From the NCBI RefSeq assembly GCF_003382365.1, contig NZ_QTSU01000001.1:2046001-2110000 (forward strand): a DNA stretch of 64,000 nucleotides, given 5' to 3'. This document shows positions 26,561-35,978 of this stretch, piece by piece. The notes under the pieces are model-generated. The model had not been told where the DNA came from, did not search any database, and was given only the letters and a program-made list of their open reading frames with translations. The first letter of the stretch is position 1, and each line of letters begins with the position of its first letter. The stretch comes from Lysobacter silvisoli (GTDB lineage Bacteria; Pseudomonadota; Gammaproteobacteria; Xanthomonadales; Xanthomonadaceae). A program made the position numbers and the translations under genes.

Positions 26561-26916
26561 GGTCGGTTCCGGTGCAGGCCGCGCAAGGGCGGCGCGAAGG
26601 GCGGCGGAGCGCCACGCCGGCGGCCGCGCGATGCGCGCGCGACCGTCGTGACTGTCCCCGAGGCCACCCTAGCAGCGGCGAACGGCGGCCGGCCTGGGCC
26701 AAAGGGCATGGCCCGCGCGGGCTGCGTGGCAGGCGGCGGCCGCCACCGTTCCCCGGACGCCAGCCGGCCCACCCTTGGAACCCGGCGTTCCGATGCCGCG
26801 CCGAACCACGCCGCTGTTGCGACGGCAACGGAAGCGGCGCGCGCCAGATTGCGCCGCAACGGCAACGACAGCAGCGATGGGCCCCTGCCCCGCTACCGCA
26901 AACAGGCGGCCAGCGC
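26561..26916. other. Intergenic region, nothing recognised
   Basis: About 355 GC-rich bases between the start of the M16 peptidase gene and the end of the next gene upstream. It must contain the M16 promoter, but I see no clear -35/-10 pair, no repeat of the known families and no convincing small gene. Confidence 0.5.
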
Positions 26917-27405
26917 CTAAAGGCAGTCGACCAAGCCGTCGTACAAGCTGCGTCCGGTACCCGGCAGCACCGCGTAGAGCGGGCGCTCGCCGGCCAGGGC
27001 GCCGAGCAGCGCCTGCACATTGGTGCCGGGCGCCAGCGGCGAACGGCAACGCCAGTGCTGGAAACGCGCGGCGACCTTGCCGGTGGCCGGATCGACGCTC
27101 TCGTTGCTGGCGGCGAACAGCCACAGGCACTGGCCCAGCACCCCGCTGAAGCGATCCACCGAACAGCGGAAGCGCAGCGACTGGATGTTGGAGTAATCGC
27201 CCTCGCAGAAAGTATCGCCGCAAATCTCGTCGAAATTCTCGCGCAGGCCGTGCTGCAGGCCGTACCAGGCCTTTATCTCCGCTTCGCTGCTCAAATGGCT
27301 GGCCGCGTCGACGTACTCGGCGGCGGCAACGCTCGAGACCCACAGCAGTGCCGCGGCGCAAACCGCCGCCGCCAGCGACCGACGTCCGTTGTTGGAAATA
27401 CGCAT
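26917..27405 (-). CDS. Secreted cysteine-containing protein of unknown function
   Basis: A 162-residue protein, start ATG 27405 chosen for its strong ribosome-binding site (GGGAGAAGGAA) and signal peptide (RRSLAAAVCAAALLWVSSVAAA). The mature protein has six cysteines, including the close pair CGDTFCEGDYSN and CSVDRFSGVLGQC, and ends VDCL, so it is probably disulfide-bonded in the periplasm or outside. FCEGDYSNIQSLRFRCSV recalls small secreted proteins found in Lysobacter and relatives, but no named family was recognised. It follows pilE by 204 bases. Confidence 0.7.
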   Translation of the reverse strand: MRISNNGRRSLAAAVCAAALLWVSSVAAAEYVDAASHLSSEAEIKAWYGLQHGLRENFDEICGDTFCEGDYSNIQSLRFRCSVDRFSGVLGQCLWLFAASNESVDPATGKVAARFQHWRCRSPLAPGTNVQALLGALAGERPLYAVLPGTGRSLYDGLVDCL

Positions 27406-27609
27406 GAGTTCCTTCTCCCTGAAGCGGTGGCGCTCCGCGATCCGGAGCGGAACCAGATTGCGCGCCTGCGCCGGCCCCGTGCATCGGCGCGATGCCCGAC
27501 GCCGTGTCGGGATTTTCCTAGCGGTATCCAAACGCCCTGTGCGCGACGTCGCGCGTACGCAACGACGAAGTCCGCTGGGCTTGTTCCTTGCATGCCCTAG
27601 AGAGGCCAA

Positions 27610-28038
27610 TCACCAGCAATAGCCGGCGCCCGAACTGCCCGTCGCGCCCTTGACCCCCGCTTGGTTCAAAGACAAGGTCGCGCAAGCGGTATCGTCGGCT
27701 TGCGCGCCGGCCGGCGCGGCCTCCAGGACGAAGCTGTTGGCGGTTTCGCCGGACACGCGCAAGCTGTAGGCAGGGGTGCCGCTGCGCGGCGAACGCAAAT
27801 CCGCCGCCGACAAGCTGGCGGTGAAGCCGACATAGCTATTGCCCTGGGTGTGGAAACGCTCGGCGCGCTGCGCCAGCTCCAGCAGGTCGGCCTTGGCCTG
27901 ACCGCGCCGCGACTTGCGCACGCTGTCCAGGTAGGCCGGATAGGCGATGCCGACCAGGATGCCGACGATGGCCACCGCCACCATCAGCTCGATCAGGGTG
28001 AATCCGCGCGCGGCCCGTGTCCGCATCGATCCGCTCAT
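27610..28038 (-). CDS. pilE: Type IV pilin-like protein PilE
   Basis: A 142-residue prepilin with the short leader MSGSMRTRAARG and the processing site G/FTLIELM, with E5 present. The hydrophobic helix MVAVAIVGILVGIAYPAYLDSVRKSRRGQAKADL is followed by a globular C-terminal part with a cysteine pair (TACATL and YCW at the end). The start ATG 28038 overlaps the pilY1 stop in an ATGA. It is the last gene of the operon, as in Xanthomonas, and is likely a minor pilin that helps prime pilus assembly. Confidence 0.92.
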   Translation of the reverse strand: MSGSMRTRAARGFTLIELMVAVAIVGILVGIAYPAYLDSVRKSRRGQAKADLLELAQRAERFHTQGNSYVGFTASLSAADLRSPRSGTPAYSLRVSGETANSFVLEAAPAGAQADDTACATLSLNQAGVKGATGSSGAGYCW

Positions 28039-31000
28039 CGCACCTGCCTCCAGGACTGCCGCCCGCAGGGCCGGTCCATATAGACCTGCCCCTCCAGCGT
28101 CAACTGGCAGCGGGGGATCTGATTCGGATCGGTCGGACCGGCGCCCGGCGTGCCCTGGCAAGCCGGATCGGTACTGCCGGTCGCGCATTCCCTCGGCTGC
28201 GGCGGCGGCTTGAGCAGATAGATGTCGGTGGAGCGGTCGGGCGCGCCGGTGTCGTCGGCACCGGAGTACGCGCCGCAGCCTCCACTGGGGCAGGCCGCGT
28301 CGCCACCTGGCTTGCGCAGGCCGTCGAATGCGCCGGCACCGGAATACATGTCCAGCCCGTAGCGCCAGTTACGCACGCCGGGCTTGCAGTCGTCGCCCTG
28401 CACTTCGAAGCTGGTGAAGAACACCTTGCCGCTTTGCAGCCGGGGCACGCCGATGAACCGCTCGCCGTTGCCGGTGGCGCCGACCTTCAAATCGAGGAAC
28501 CAGCCGTCGTTGCCGCTGGACACCTGGCTCACGCTGCGGCTGCTGTTGCCGGCGGCGTCGGCGGTCTGCGCCTGCAGCGCTTGCTCGCCCAGGCTGGCGC
28601 GGCCGGCGATACGCGCAGTGCAGTCGGCAGCGGCACAGCGATCGTAGACCGCGTACAGGCTCTGCACCGGGGGATTGGCGGGGAGCGATTCGTCGCCGGA
28701 AGCGAAATAGCGTCCGGTACCGAAATACACGGCCACGCCGCCGCCGGGTCCGCTGGCGACGTCCAGCCCGCCGGTGATCGGCTGGGCATTGCCGTTGGCA
28801 TCCTTCGCGCTGAACAGAGGCTGCCCCCCCAGCGCAATGTTCCAGGACGCGGCGTTGGCCGCCGACAGATCGAATTTCCACAGATTGCCCTGCAGGTCGC
28901 CGCCATACACGGTGTCGACCAGCCCGTCGCTGTTGTATCGCGCCAAGGCCACCAGATTGATCAAGCCGTTGCGCTGTGCGTAAGCGCTCGCGGCCGGCTT
29001 GAGGCGGGCCAGCACCTCGCCGGTGTTGGCGTCCACCGCGAACAGCACCGGCGCGCCGGCATAGGAATTGGCGCCGTTGCCGAACAACGCGATCCAGCGC
29101 GGTCCGGAGGGCCCGGACACCGGCACGATCAGCGGCCGGCCGAACACATGGCCCAGATCGTCCAACACCGCGTGGCTGCCGTCGGTGCCGCGCAACTCCC
29201 ATAGCACCGAGGCATCGCCGAAGCGGTCCGGATCGGTTACATCCAGCGCCGAGACCGAGCGTCCGCCCGCTCCGGCGCCGGCTACCAGCAAGGTCCGCCA
29301 GTTGCCATCGGCGGCGGCGGGCACGTCCGCGCTGACGATCTCGCCGTCCATCGTGTACGCGTGCCGGTAGTTGGGGTTGGCCAGTTGCCCCATGCGTTCG
29401 CGCGCCGTCGAGGGAATGTAGGCGAAGCGCTCGCCGCCGCCGGCCGCGGTGGCGTCGAAGGCGTGCAGCATGCCGTCGTTGGCGCCCGCATATGCCGTGG
29501 TTTTGTTGGCGTTCTTGCCCTGAAGAAAGGCCTTGTAGCTCTTGCCCAGTGCGGACTTCCAGGCCGGCGACGCCGCACCGTCCCAGGCGCCGTAGCCGTA
29601 GTCGTCGCCCGCGGACACGATCTCGACCGAGGAATTGACGATGTCGCCCAGCAGCGCGCTGCGCACGCGGAACGGCGCCGCATTGAGCCCGCCGCGCAGA
29701 TAGTCGACCAGATTGGCGTCGCTCTGTCCCTTCAGCCAGAGCTCGTCGAGCAGGCCCAAGCCCAGGCGCGCGCGCGCGGTGGACGCGGGCGCATAGCCGG
29801 CCAGATTGGAGGCGGTGAACTCGCGTGCCGCCACCATCGTGTGCACGCTGCCGTTGCCGCCCAATACCGTGGATGCCATGGTGGTGCGGATATTGCGACT
29901 GCCGGCCGAGCGCCCGGCCAGGCGAGTGGCGGCGCTCCAGCGCTGCGGACCGCGGGTGCCGTCGGCATTGAGCTCGTAGGCGGCGAGATCGCCGGTCCAG
30001 TCGGCGGAATTGTCCGGCACCCGGAACGAGGATTGCAGGGTGAACGAGGAGCCCGTCGCCAGGCGCGCGCCGGACGAGCTGCCGCCGCTGGTAGGCGCGC
30101 TGCCCAGCGCCTTGCCGATCAGCGCGCGCAACTGCGACTTGAGCTTGGCCGGATTGCGCGCCATCAGGTAGTTGTCGGGCTGGCCATCGCCGTCGGTGTC
30201 CCAGTCCGGGCGGCCGTCGCCGTTGGCGTCGGCGGCGCCGTACTTGGCCGCATACCACAATGGGCTGGGCAGCGAACCGCTGGCCGCGCCGGTCACGGCG
30301 AAACGCTCGACGCTGGGCTGGCGCCAGGCGTTGTTCACCGGACCGGTCATGCGGTAGTTGGTCCCGTTCGGCGTGGCGTTGGTCAGGAGATTGAAGCCTG
30401 CGCCGGCCGCGCAGCCGTTGCAGGGCGGTGCGCTGCCGGCGTTCGGCGGCGGTGGGCGATATACCGCACGATAGGTGCCGTCGCGGTTGCCGCCGAACAC
30501 ACCGAAGCCGACGTAGAGCGGATCGCCGCTGGAGACACCGATCAGCTCCGTGCGCACGAGCACTTCGTTGGCTCCCACGATGGGCCGGTTATTGGACCCG
30601 CTACAAGCTGCCGATGCGCTGCCCCAACAGATGTCGGCGCCATCGAAAGCGGCATTGGTGTCGGCGTTGCAGGCCGCTCCGACGCAATAGGTCAGCATGT
30701 AGACGAAGTCGCGGTCGTTGGATTCGCCCTCGGGCGCGCCATCCCAGCTGAACATGAAGCTACCCGCGCTGCCGTCCGCGGCCACGTCGCGCCCATAGGT
30801 CACGCCATTGGCTGCGGGCTGCGCTCCGGCCAGCGTATCGCCGAGCTGGCAAGTTTTCTCATAAGAGGCGTCGGGATAGGCCACGCAGTATGGCGTCAGG
30901 CTCAAGGTACCGCCGCCGGCTTTGATCTCGATCTTGGGCAGCGAGTCGGCCAACGCGACGGCATAGGTGGTCACGTCGACTTTGACCGTCGCGGGCTTGC

Positions 31001-32744
31001 CCGGCAGGCCCGGCCGCAAATCGGTGGAGCTGGCGGCCTTGGCCAGGCCTCCGATCAGATAGCTGCCTTCGCGGTTGGGCGTGTCGTCGCAGATGCCGCG
31101 CACGTAGGACAGATTGTTGATCAGGGTCGAGCTGCAGACGAAGCGGTGCGAGTAAGCCAGGTTGCCGGTCATGCTGGCATCGTTCGGCGCCTGGGCGCCG
31201 AAACCGACGAAGTAGCGTTTGCCGTTGATGCCCTCATCCGAGCCCAGGGCATCGGTGGCCGCGGCCGCGGCCTGCAGGCCAGGCACCGCCGGCACGGCAT
31301 TGCCGTCGTAGGTATTGGTGCCGCTGGACAAAATCATCACGCTGCAATCGGCGCAATACGGGTTGCCACCGCCGTACTGGCTGGCCGGAGCGGCAGCGCC
31401 GTATGGATCGCGCCAGGCCGGCCGTGGACCGCCGCTGATGTCGTTACCGGGATTGGCGACGAAGGCAGCTGTGGCCGTTGTCTGTCCCGCTAGATAGCGC
31501 AGCGCCTCGGCGTACATCTCGCCGATGGGATTGCCCCAGGGCGTGCAAGCGTAGCCGCTGCCGGGATCGGTGATGGTACTTGAGCCGATGTCGGTGCGGT
31601 TCGTCGCCCCCCAGCCGCCGCAGTCGCCGGCCCAACTGGTACCGTTCCACGCGGTGTTGCTGCCGTTCCAGGCAACGAGGCGGAAGCGGTTCAAGGTGTT
31701 GACGATGCCCTCGTTGCCCGCGGCTTGATTGCAGAAGGTACCGTCCGACAGCCGCACCTCGTCGCCCACGGCGCAGGCGGCGGGATTGCTGCCATTGCCG
31801 GCAAAGCGGCCGATGTTCTTGCGCAGCACGCCGCCGGCGCGCGGCGCGCTGTAGCTGCCCGACACCAGACCGAAACGCAGGCGTCCGGACTCGCCGAATT
31901 CCTGCAGCAGGCCCACAGGCTTGAAGCTGGTGCCGTAACGCTGGCAGAAGCTCTCGCGCGAAGCATCGCTGGCCAGGGCCGGATCGCACACGCGCACGCG
32001 CACGGTGAAGTCGGTGATCGTCGTCGGGCGGTCGCCGTTGCCTTCCGACACGCCGCTGGCCCCGGTCTGGGCGATGCATTGGGTGAACTCGGTGACGCCC
32101 CAACTGGGGAAGCGCCCTTGCGCCACGCGCATCAAAGGCGCACTGGCGGCATCGAGGCTGACGTTGCAGAACGTCATCGACTTGCCGGAGGCGGCAATGC
32201 CCACGTATTGCTGCAGGTCGTCGCCGGTGTAGATCTTGGACCAGGCGTGCATGTCGCTGGGGATGTGGGCGCGCTCCAGCACGGTATCCGTGGCGGTGTC
32301 GGTGGTGCGCATGCCGCCGTACAGCACGTAACGCAGCACGTCCAGGCGGCTCATCGTGATCCAGTTGAGGAAATTTCCGCTCCAGGCGCTGCCGCCGCAC
32401 TTGTGATCGGTATTGCGCTCGGGCTTGGCCTTGAATACGCCGGAGGCATAGACGTAACAAAGGAAGGGGTCGAAGTAGCCTTCGTAATCGATGCGGTTGT
32501 TGTAGGTATTGTCGACCACGCCATCGCCGCTGATGTCGGTGTAGTCGGTGTAGGCCTTGTCGAACAACTGTTCGTCGCGCGAGGCCACCAGCATCATCAG
32601 CGGCGGTGCGTTGCCGCCCAGATATAGGGGCTGGTCGGCGAGCGTATAGTCGCCGACCGCCGCGGCGCCGGGCTGGCTACGGTCCAGCAAGACCACGCCC
32701 AGCAGCAAGACGGCGGCGACGCGGCACAGGGTCCAAGGGCTCAT
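28035..32744 (-). CDS. pilY1: PilY1-type pilus tip adhesin/assembly protein
   Basis: A 1569-residue secreted protein with a signal peptide (VAAVLLLGVVLLDRSQPGAAA). The C-terminal third (about residues 1000-1480) matches the PilC/PilY1 beta-propeller, with a calcium-type loop near residue 1268 (YNSDGLVDTVYGGD). Further Asp-rich loops are near residue 75 (DISGDGVVDN) and at about 840 (DANGDGRPDWDTDGDG). The middle has a vWA-like segment (CSVMILSSGTNTYDG), but without a clear DxSxS metal site. It acts with the minor pilins at the pilus tip in assembly, adhesion and retraction control. Confidence 0.94.
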   Translation of the reverse strand: MSPWTLCRVAAVLLLGVVLLDRSQPGAAAVGDYTLADQPLYLGGNAPPLMMLVASRDEQLFDKAYTDYTDISGDGVVDNTYNNRIDYEGYFDPFLCYVYASGVFKAKPERNTDHKCGGSAWSGNFLNWITMSRLDVLRYVLYGGMRTTDTATDTVLERAHIPSDMHAWSKIYTGDDLQQYVGIAASGKSMTFCNVSLDAASAPLMRVAQGRFPSWGVTEFTQCIAQTGASGVSEGNGDRPTTITDFTVRVRVCDPALASDASRESFCQRYGTSFKPVGLLQEFGESGRLRFGLVSGSYSAPRAGGVLRKNIGRFAGNGSNPAACAVGDEVRLSDGTFCNQAAGNEGIVNTLNRFRLVAWNGSNTAWNGTSWAGDCGGWGATNRTDIGSSTITDPGSGYACTPWGNPIGEMYAEALRYLAGQTTATAAFVANPGNDISGGPRPAWRDPYGAAAPASQYGGGNPYCADCSVMILSSGTNTYDGNAVPAVPGLQAAAAATDALGSDEGINGKRYFVGFGAQAPNDASMTGNLAYSHRFVCSSTLINNLSYVRGICDDTPNREGSYLIGGLAKAASSTDLRPGLPGKPATVKVDVTTYAVALADSLPKIEIKAGGGTLSLTPYCVAYPDASYEKTCQLGDTLAGAQPAANGVTYGRDVAADGSAGSFMFSWDGAPEGESNDRDFVYMLTYCVGAACNADTNAAFDGADICWGSASAACSGSNNRPIVGANEVLVRTELIGVSSGDPLYVGFGVFGGNRDGTYRAVYRPPPPNAGSAPPCNGCAAGAGFNLLTNATPNGTNYRMTGPVNNAWRQPSVERFAVTGAASGSLPSPLWYAAKYGAADANGDGRPDWDTDGDGQPDNYLMARNPAKLKSQLRALIGKALGSAPTSGGSSSGARLATGSSFTLQSSFRVPDNSADWTGDLAAYELNADGTRGPQRWSAATRLAGRSAGSRNIRTTMASTVLGGNGSVHTMVAAREFTASNLAGYAPASTARARLGLGLLDELWLKGQSDANLVDYLRGGLNAAPFRVRSALLGDIVNSSVEIVSAGDDYGYGAWDGAASPAWKSALGKSYKAFLQGKNANKTTAYAGANDGMLHAFDATAAGGGERFAYIPSTARERMGQLANPNYRHAYTMDGEIVSADVPAAADGNWRTLLVAGAGAGGRSVSALDVTDPDRFGDASVLWELRGTDGSHAVLDDLGHVFGRPLIVPVSGPSGPRWIALFGNGANSYAGAPVLFAVDANTGEVLARLKPAASAYAQRNGLINLVALARYNSDGLVDTVYGGDLQGNLWKFDLSAANAASWNIALGGQPLFSAKDANGNAQPITGGLDVASGPGGGVAVYFGTGRYFASGDESLPANPPVQSLYAVYDRCAAADCTARIAGRASLGEQALQAQTADAAGNSSRSVSQVSSGNDGWFLDLKVGATGNGERFIGVPRLQSGKVFFTSFEVQGDDCKPGVRNWRYGLDMYSGAGAFDGLRKPGGDAACPSGGCGAYSGADDTGAPDRSTDIYLLKPPPQPRECATGSTDPACQGTPGAGPTDPNQIPRCQLTLEGQVYMDRPCGRQSWRQVR

Positions 32745-32758
32745 GCGGGCAGCGTCCG

Positions 32759-33259
32759 TCAGGGAATGTAGATGGTGTCGACGACCGCGATCGAGGCCGG
32801 ATCGGCATCGCGATCGCCGGCCAGGGCGGTGACGCGGTAAGCGTCATCGGTGGTGTCGTTCTTGCGCCCGCCCGCCTTGAGGCTGCTGGGCATGCCGCCG
32901 GGACAGCCATCGATGCGCTGGGTGCGCACCGCACGCGCGTCGCGGTTGCTGGCCGGGTCCGACCACCGCGTGGGATCGAAGCGGCTGCAGGTTTCGTCGT
33001 CGGCCACGTAGCGCGCGCTGGCACTGAACAGGCCGGACTGCACCTCCGACTCGCGCTGCCGCGCCAGGGCTTCGGCGTTCTGGAAGGCGACGTTGACCCG
33101 GTTGTAGTTCGCCGACATGCGCTCCTGCAGGCCGGTGACCTGCATGCCGACGATGCCCAACAAGGCCAGCAGGATCAGCATGATCATGGCCACGTAGAGC
33201 ACGGCGCCGCGCTGCTGGGCGCGGCTGGGAGGACGGCGGCGGACGGCGGCGGCTCGCAT
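32759..33259 (-). CDS. pilX: Minor pilin assembly protein PilX
   Basis: A 166-residue protein with a basic leader (RRRPPSRAQQRG) and the PilX N-terminal helix AVLYVAMIMLILLALLGIVG followed by LQERMSANY. It lacks the E5 of typical pilins, as PilX proteins do. Two cysteines (DDETCSR, DGCPGG) may form a disulfide. It lies 14 bases upstream of pilY1 and 10 bases after pilW. Confidence 0.9.
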   Translation of the reverse strand: MRAAAVRRRPPSRAQQRGAVLYVAMIMLILLALLGIVGMQVTGLQERMSANYNRVNVAFQNAEALARQRESEVQSGLFSASARYVADDETCSRFDPTRWSDPASNRDARAVRTQRIDGCPGGMPSSLKAGGRKNDTTDDAYRVTALAGDRDADPASIAVVDTIYIP

Positions 33260-33269
33260 GTTCGGCTCC

Positions 33270-34487
33270 TCAGTTGCCGTAGAGGCGGTTACGCAGGGCC
33301 ACGCTGGATTCGTAGACGCTGCGGTAGCGGCCGTCGGCCGGCGGGGTCACTCGCACGCCCAACACCTGCAACGCGGGCATGGCCGTCTGCGCGACCACGC
33401 CCGCGCGCTCGGTGCTGCGGCTGAGGAACGCCACCTGGACCAGGCCCACGCGCCGCCAAACGCGCTTGTCGCTACCGGTCTGCACCGCCTGCGCGACGTT
33501 CTGCCGCGCGACATAGCCGGTGGGCGGTTGATCCGGGCTGGTCTGCAAGTCCTGGCCGTAGATCAGCTGCATGTTTTCGATGCCCTCCACCAACGGCTCC
33601 GGCGCGCCGCCGACCAGGCCGAGCGCACCGCTGCCGGGCGCCGCGGTGTAACGCGCCCGGTACAGGGTCGGTTCGCCGCCATCGGGACTGAGCGCGACGT
33701 AATAGACCTCGCTCTCGGCGCGATACAGGGTGCTGCCTTCCAGCGTTTCGGTAGTCAGATCGCTGCGGTTGAGGCCGGCGCCGGCGACGGTCAACGTGGT
33801 GCGGCTGCCGCCGCGCGCGACCGAGGTGGCCTGGAACGGAATCGCGCGCTGGCAGTTGCCGACCGCGAACAGGCCCGGCGCGTCGACGCCGCCGCTGGCC
33901 ACCAGGCCGTCCCAGCTGGCGGTTTCCACGCTGAGTTCGTTGCCCAGGCTGGACACCACCGTGGCGCCTTCGGCGGAGAAGTAGCGCAACACCACCACGT
34001 CGCTGCCGGCCATCGGCGCCGGCGACAAGGCGCTGACATAGGCCGGCAGGGCCGGCGAGCCCGACCAGGTCGCCGCCGCCGGCAGGGTCAGCGCGCCGCC
34101 GGGCGCGGTGTTGGCGGCTTCGAAGCCCTGGATGGCGGTGTGGAAATGCAGTTGCTCCGGCGTGGTCTCCAACTGGGCCTCGGTCGGCCAGGTCTGCGCG
34201 GCGAACGCGGAACGGAAGCCGCGGTTGGACAGGGACAACAGCCGGCTCTGGTCGGCCACGCAGCCCATATGCCCGGCCATGCGCAGATCGCGCTGCAGGT
34301 AGTCCATGGCGAAGCGGCTGTTTTCCTGCACTCGCGCCAGCCCTTCGGACAGTTTGTAGGTGATGCGCGAGGCGTCGAACACCTGCAACAGGCCGATCAT
34401 CAGGAAGGTCCCCAGGGCCAGGGCCACCATCAGCTCCACCATGCTGAAGCCGGCGGCGTGCGACCGGAACACGTGGGCACGATTCAT
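33270..34487 (-). CDS. pilW: Minor pilin assembly protein PilW
   Basis: A 405-residue minor pilin. The leader MNRAHVFRSHAAG ends at the site G/FSMVELMVALALG. The helix and the RVQENSRFAMDYLQRDLRMAGHMGC segment are typical of PilW. The large C-terminal beta domain has few distinctive motifs. ATG 34487 overlaps the pilV stop (ATGA). Together with PilV, PilX and FimT it should form the initiation complex carrying PilY1. Confidence 0.92.
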   Translation of the reverse strand: MNRAHVFRSHAAGFSMVELMVALALGTFLMIGLLQVFDASRITYKLSEGLARVQENSRFAMDYLQRDLRMAGHMGCVADQSRLLSLSNRGFRSAFAAQTWPTEAQLETTPEQLHFHTAIQGFEAANTAPGGALTLPAAATWSGSPALPAYVSALSPAPMAGSDVVVLRYFSAEGATVVSSLGNELSVETASWDGLVASGGVDAPGLFAVGNCQRAIPFQATSVARGGSRTTLTVAGAGLNRSDLTTETLEGSTLYRAESEVYYVALSPDGGEPTLYRARYTAAPGSGALGLVGGAPEPLVEGIENMQLIYGQDLQTSPDQPPTGYVARQNVAQAVQTGSDKRVWRRVGLVQVAFLSRSTERAGVVAQTAMPALQVLGVRVTPPADGRYRSVYESSVALRNRLYGN

Positions 34488-34963
34488 AGCCGGGTTCCGA
34501 TGCTGACGCTGCCGTTGCTGTTGGCGCCGACCTCGCCCACCGCGCCGCGCGCGTCGGACCAGCGGATCGTCACCGTCATCTGCGGGCCGGCCAGCACCAC
34601 GTCGGCGTTGGCGCCGCCGCCCAGCGTGGCGCGCACCTGGCAGCGCCAGCGCGCCATCGACGCGGCCGGCGTCACCACCGCCACCGGGCGCGAGCAGTCG
34701 CTGCCGGTCACGCCGCCGAAACTGCCCGCGGTGATCGCGGTGTACTGGGCGGCATAGCTGCGGTTGGCGCGGGCCTGATCGAGCAGGTCGTAGGCCAGGT
34801 TGGTGGCCTGGGTGCGCAGGTTCGCGCTTTGCGCGTAGCGCACGCTCAAGGTCTGCAGCATGGCGAATCCGAGCAGGCCCAGTGCGATCACCACCAGCGC
34901 GATCAGCACCTCGAGCAAGGTGAAGCCCGCGGCGGCGGCACGACGGCGCGGCGGCGCGCTCAT
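34484..34963 (-). CDS. pilV: Minor pilin PilV
   Basis: A 159-residue minor pilin with leader MSAPPRRRAAAAG and processing site G/FTLLEVLIALVVIALGLLG, the PilV form of the motif. AMLQTLSVRYAQSANLRTQA follows as expected. ATG 34963 overlaps the fimT stop (ATGA); an upstream in-frame ATG lies inside fimT. Confidence 0.92.
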   Translation of the reverse strand: MSAPPRRRAAAAGFTLLEVLIALVVIALGLLGFAMLQTLSVRYAQSANLRTQATNLAYDLLDQARANRSYAAQYTAITAGSFGGVTGSDCSRPVAVVTPAASMARWRCQVRATLGGGANADVVLAGPQMTVTIRWSDARGAVGEVGANSNGSVSIGTRL

Positions 34964-35487
34964 GGGCAGGCCGCCCGTCGCAAGCGCAACTGTCCGGTAG
35001 CTGCCAACACGATCCGGCGCACCTGCTCGGCGCCGCTCTGGCATTGCTGAGGCTGCAATACGAACTCGCGCGCATTGCCATCGGCCACGCGGCCGCGCGC
35101 GTCGAAGCGGAACTGGGTGGCGCTGCCGGCGTTGGCGCTGGCGCTGAGGTCGACCTGCGCCGGCGCGGGCACGTAGCGCATCACCTCATCGCCAGCGGGC
35201 GCGCCGTCCGCGTTGCGATCGGTCCATACGATCCAGCCCTTGCTCCAGTCGCCGCCGCAGCGCAGTCCGTCCTCGCTGGTGCACACGCGTCCGCCTTGCG
35301 GGCTGCGCAGCGCCTCGCTGCGGGCCAGGCTCATGGTGGCGATCAGTTCGTTGGCCGAGGTCGCCACGCGGTTGGAACGCAGGCTGTCCTGGAAACTCGG
35401 CCAGGCCCAGGCCAACAGTATCGCGACGATCGAAATCGCGATCAGCAGTTCCACCAGCGTGAAGCCTTGCGATCGCTGCGCATGCAT
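34960..35487 (-). CDS. fimT: FimT/GspH-type minor pilin
   Basis: A 175-residue minor pilin with leader MHAQRSQG and site G/FTLVELLIAISIVAILLAW. The GspH/FimT core includes SLARSEALRSPQGGRVC and DWSKGWIVWTDRNADG. FimT proteins can bind DNA and take part in natural transformation in related bacteria; this one has a basic C-terminal tail (RRIVLAATGQLRLRRA), consistent with that but not proof. First gene of the minor pilin operon. Confidence 0.9.
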   Translation of the reverse strand: MHAQRSQGFTLVELLIAISIVAILLAWAWPSFQDSLRSNRVATSANELIATMSLARSEALRSPQGGRVCTSEDGLRCGGDWSKGWIVWTDRNADGAPAGDEVMRYVPAPAQVDLSASANAGSATQFRFDARGRVADGNAREFVLQPQQCQSGAEQVRRIVLAATGQLRLRRAACP

Positions 35488-35978
35488 GCCCTGTCTCCTT
35501 GCGGAATCGGGCGAATGCTAACCACGCTACCGCCGACGCCCGCATGTTTATGCGGACGAATGGCGCTCGATACGGGACGAGCGGAATGCGCCTCACTTTA
35601 GTTGATGACGCTTGCTGTAATTCACTGCACAAAAGCGCACAAGACACGGATTTTTCCGTGGTTTTCCTACTTTCAGTGCCTGATCGGTGCCCTGTGGTCT
35701 GGCATATGGATGCCATAGGCATATCCGGTACGCGTTCGTTGTGATCGAAGCGTGCTGCATTCGGTTTTGCGGCGCGCGCAAGGCCACGGATGGCTTCGTT
35801 TTGTCCGACAGGAGCGCATGCAGACTATCGGCCGTCATCGTCACGCCCACTCGATGGCCGCCCCGCGATGCCGCAACGGCGTTCCGCGGCGTTTCCCGAC
35901 ACAGGCGCGCGTTGTTTTCCTACGGCCAGCGCACCGCGGCCGGATGACACTGGCCGCCTGCCCGCAACGGAGTACGCC
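35488..35978. promoter_or_regulatory. Divergent promoter region between two GspH-type pilin genes
   Basis: About 490 bases, less GC-rich than the flanks between about 35580 and 35780. Two exact palindromes stand out: CACGGA-TTTT-TCCGTG at 35645-35660, and TGGCAT-ATGG-ATGCCA at 35700-35715. They may be operators or a stem-loop. No gene is convincing here; an 85-codon minus frame at 35593-35850 lacks a ribosome-binding site. Direct evidence of promoters was not found. Confidence 0.5.

Noticed and set aside
24677-26920. Plus-strand open frame of about 750 codons opposite the M16 peptidase gene
   Set aside because: Antisense to a gene with an intact HxxEH site and signal peptide; translation has no recognisable domain.
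29361-31493. Plus-strand open frame of about 710 codons opposite pilY1
   Set aside because: Shadow of pilY1: low-complexity Gly/Ala/Arg translation, no ribosome-binding site, no motif.
35593-35850. 85-codon minus-strand frame in the pilin promoter region
   Set aside because: Lies across the palindromes, no ribosome-binding site and no family match.
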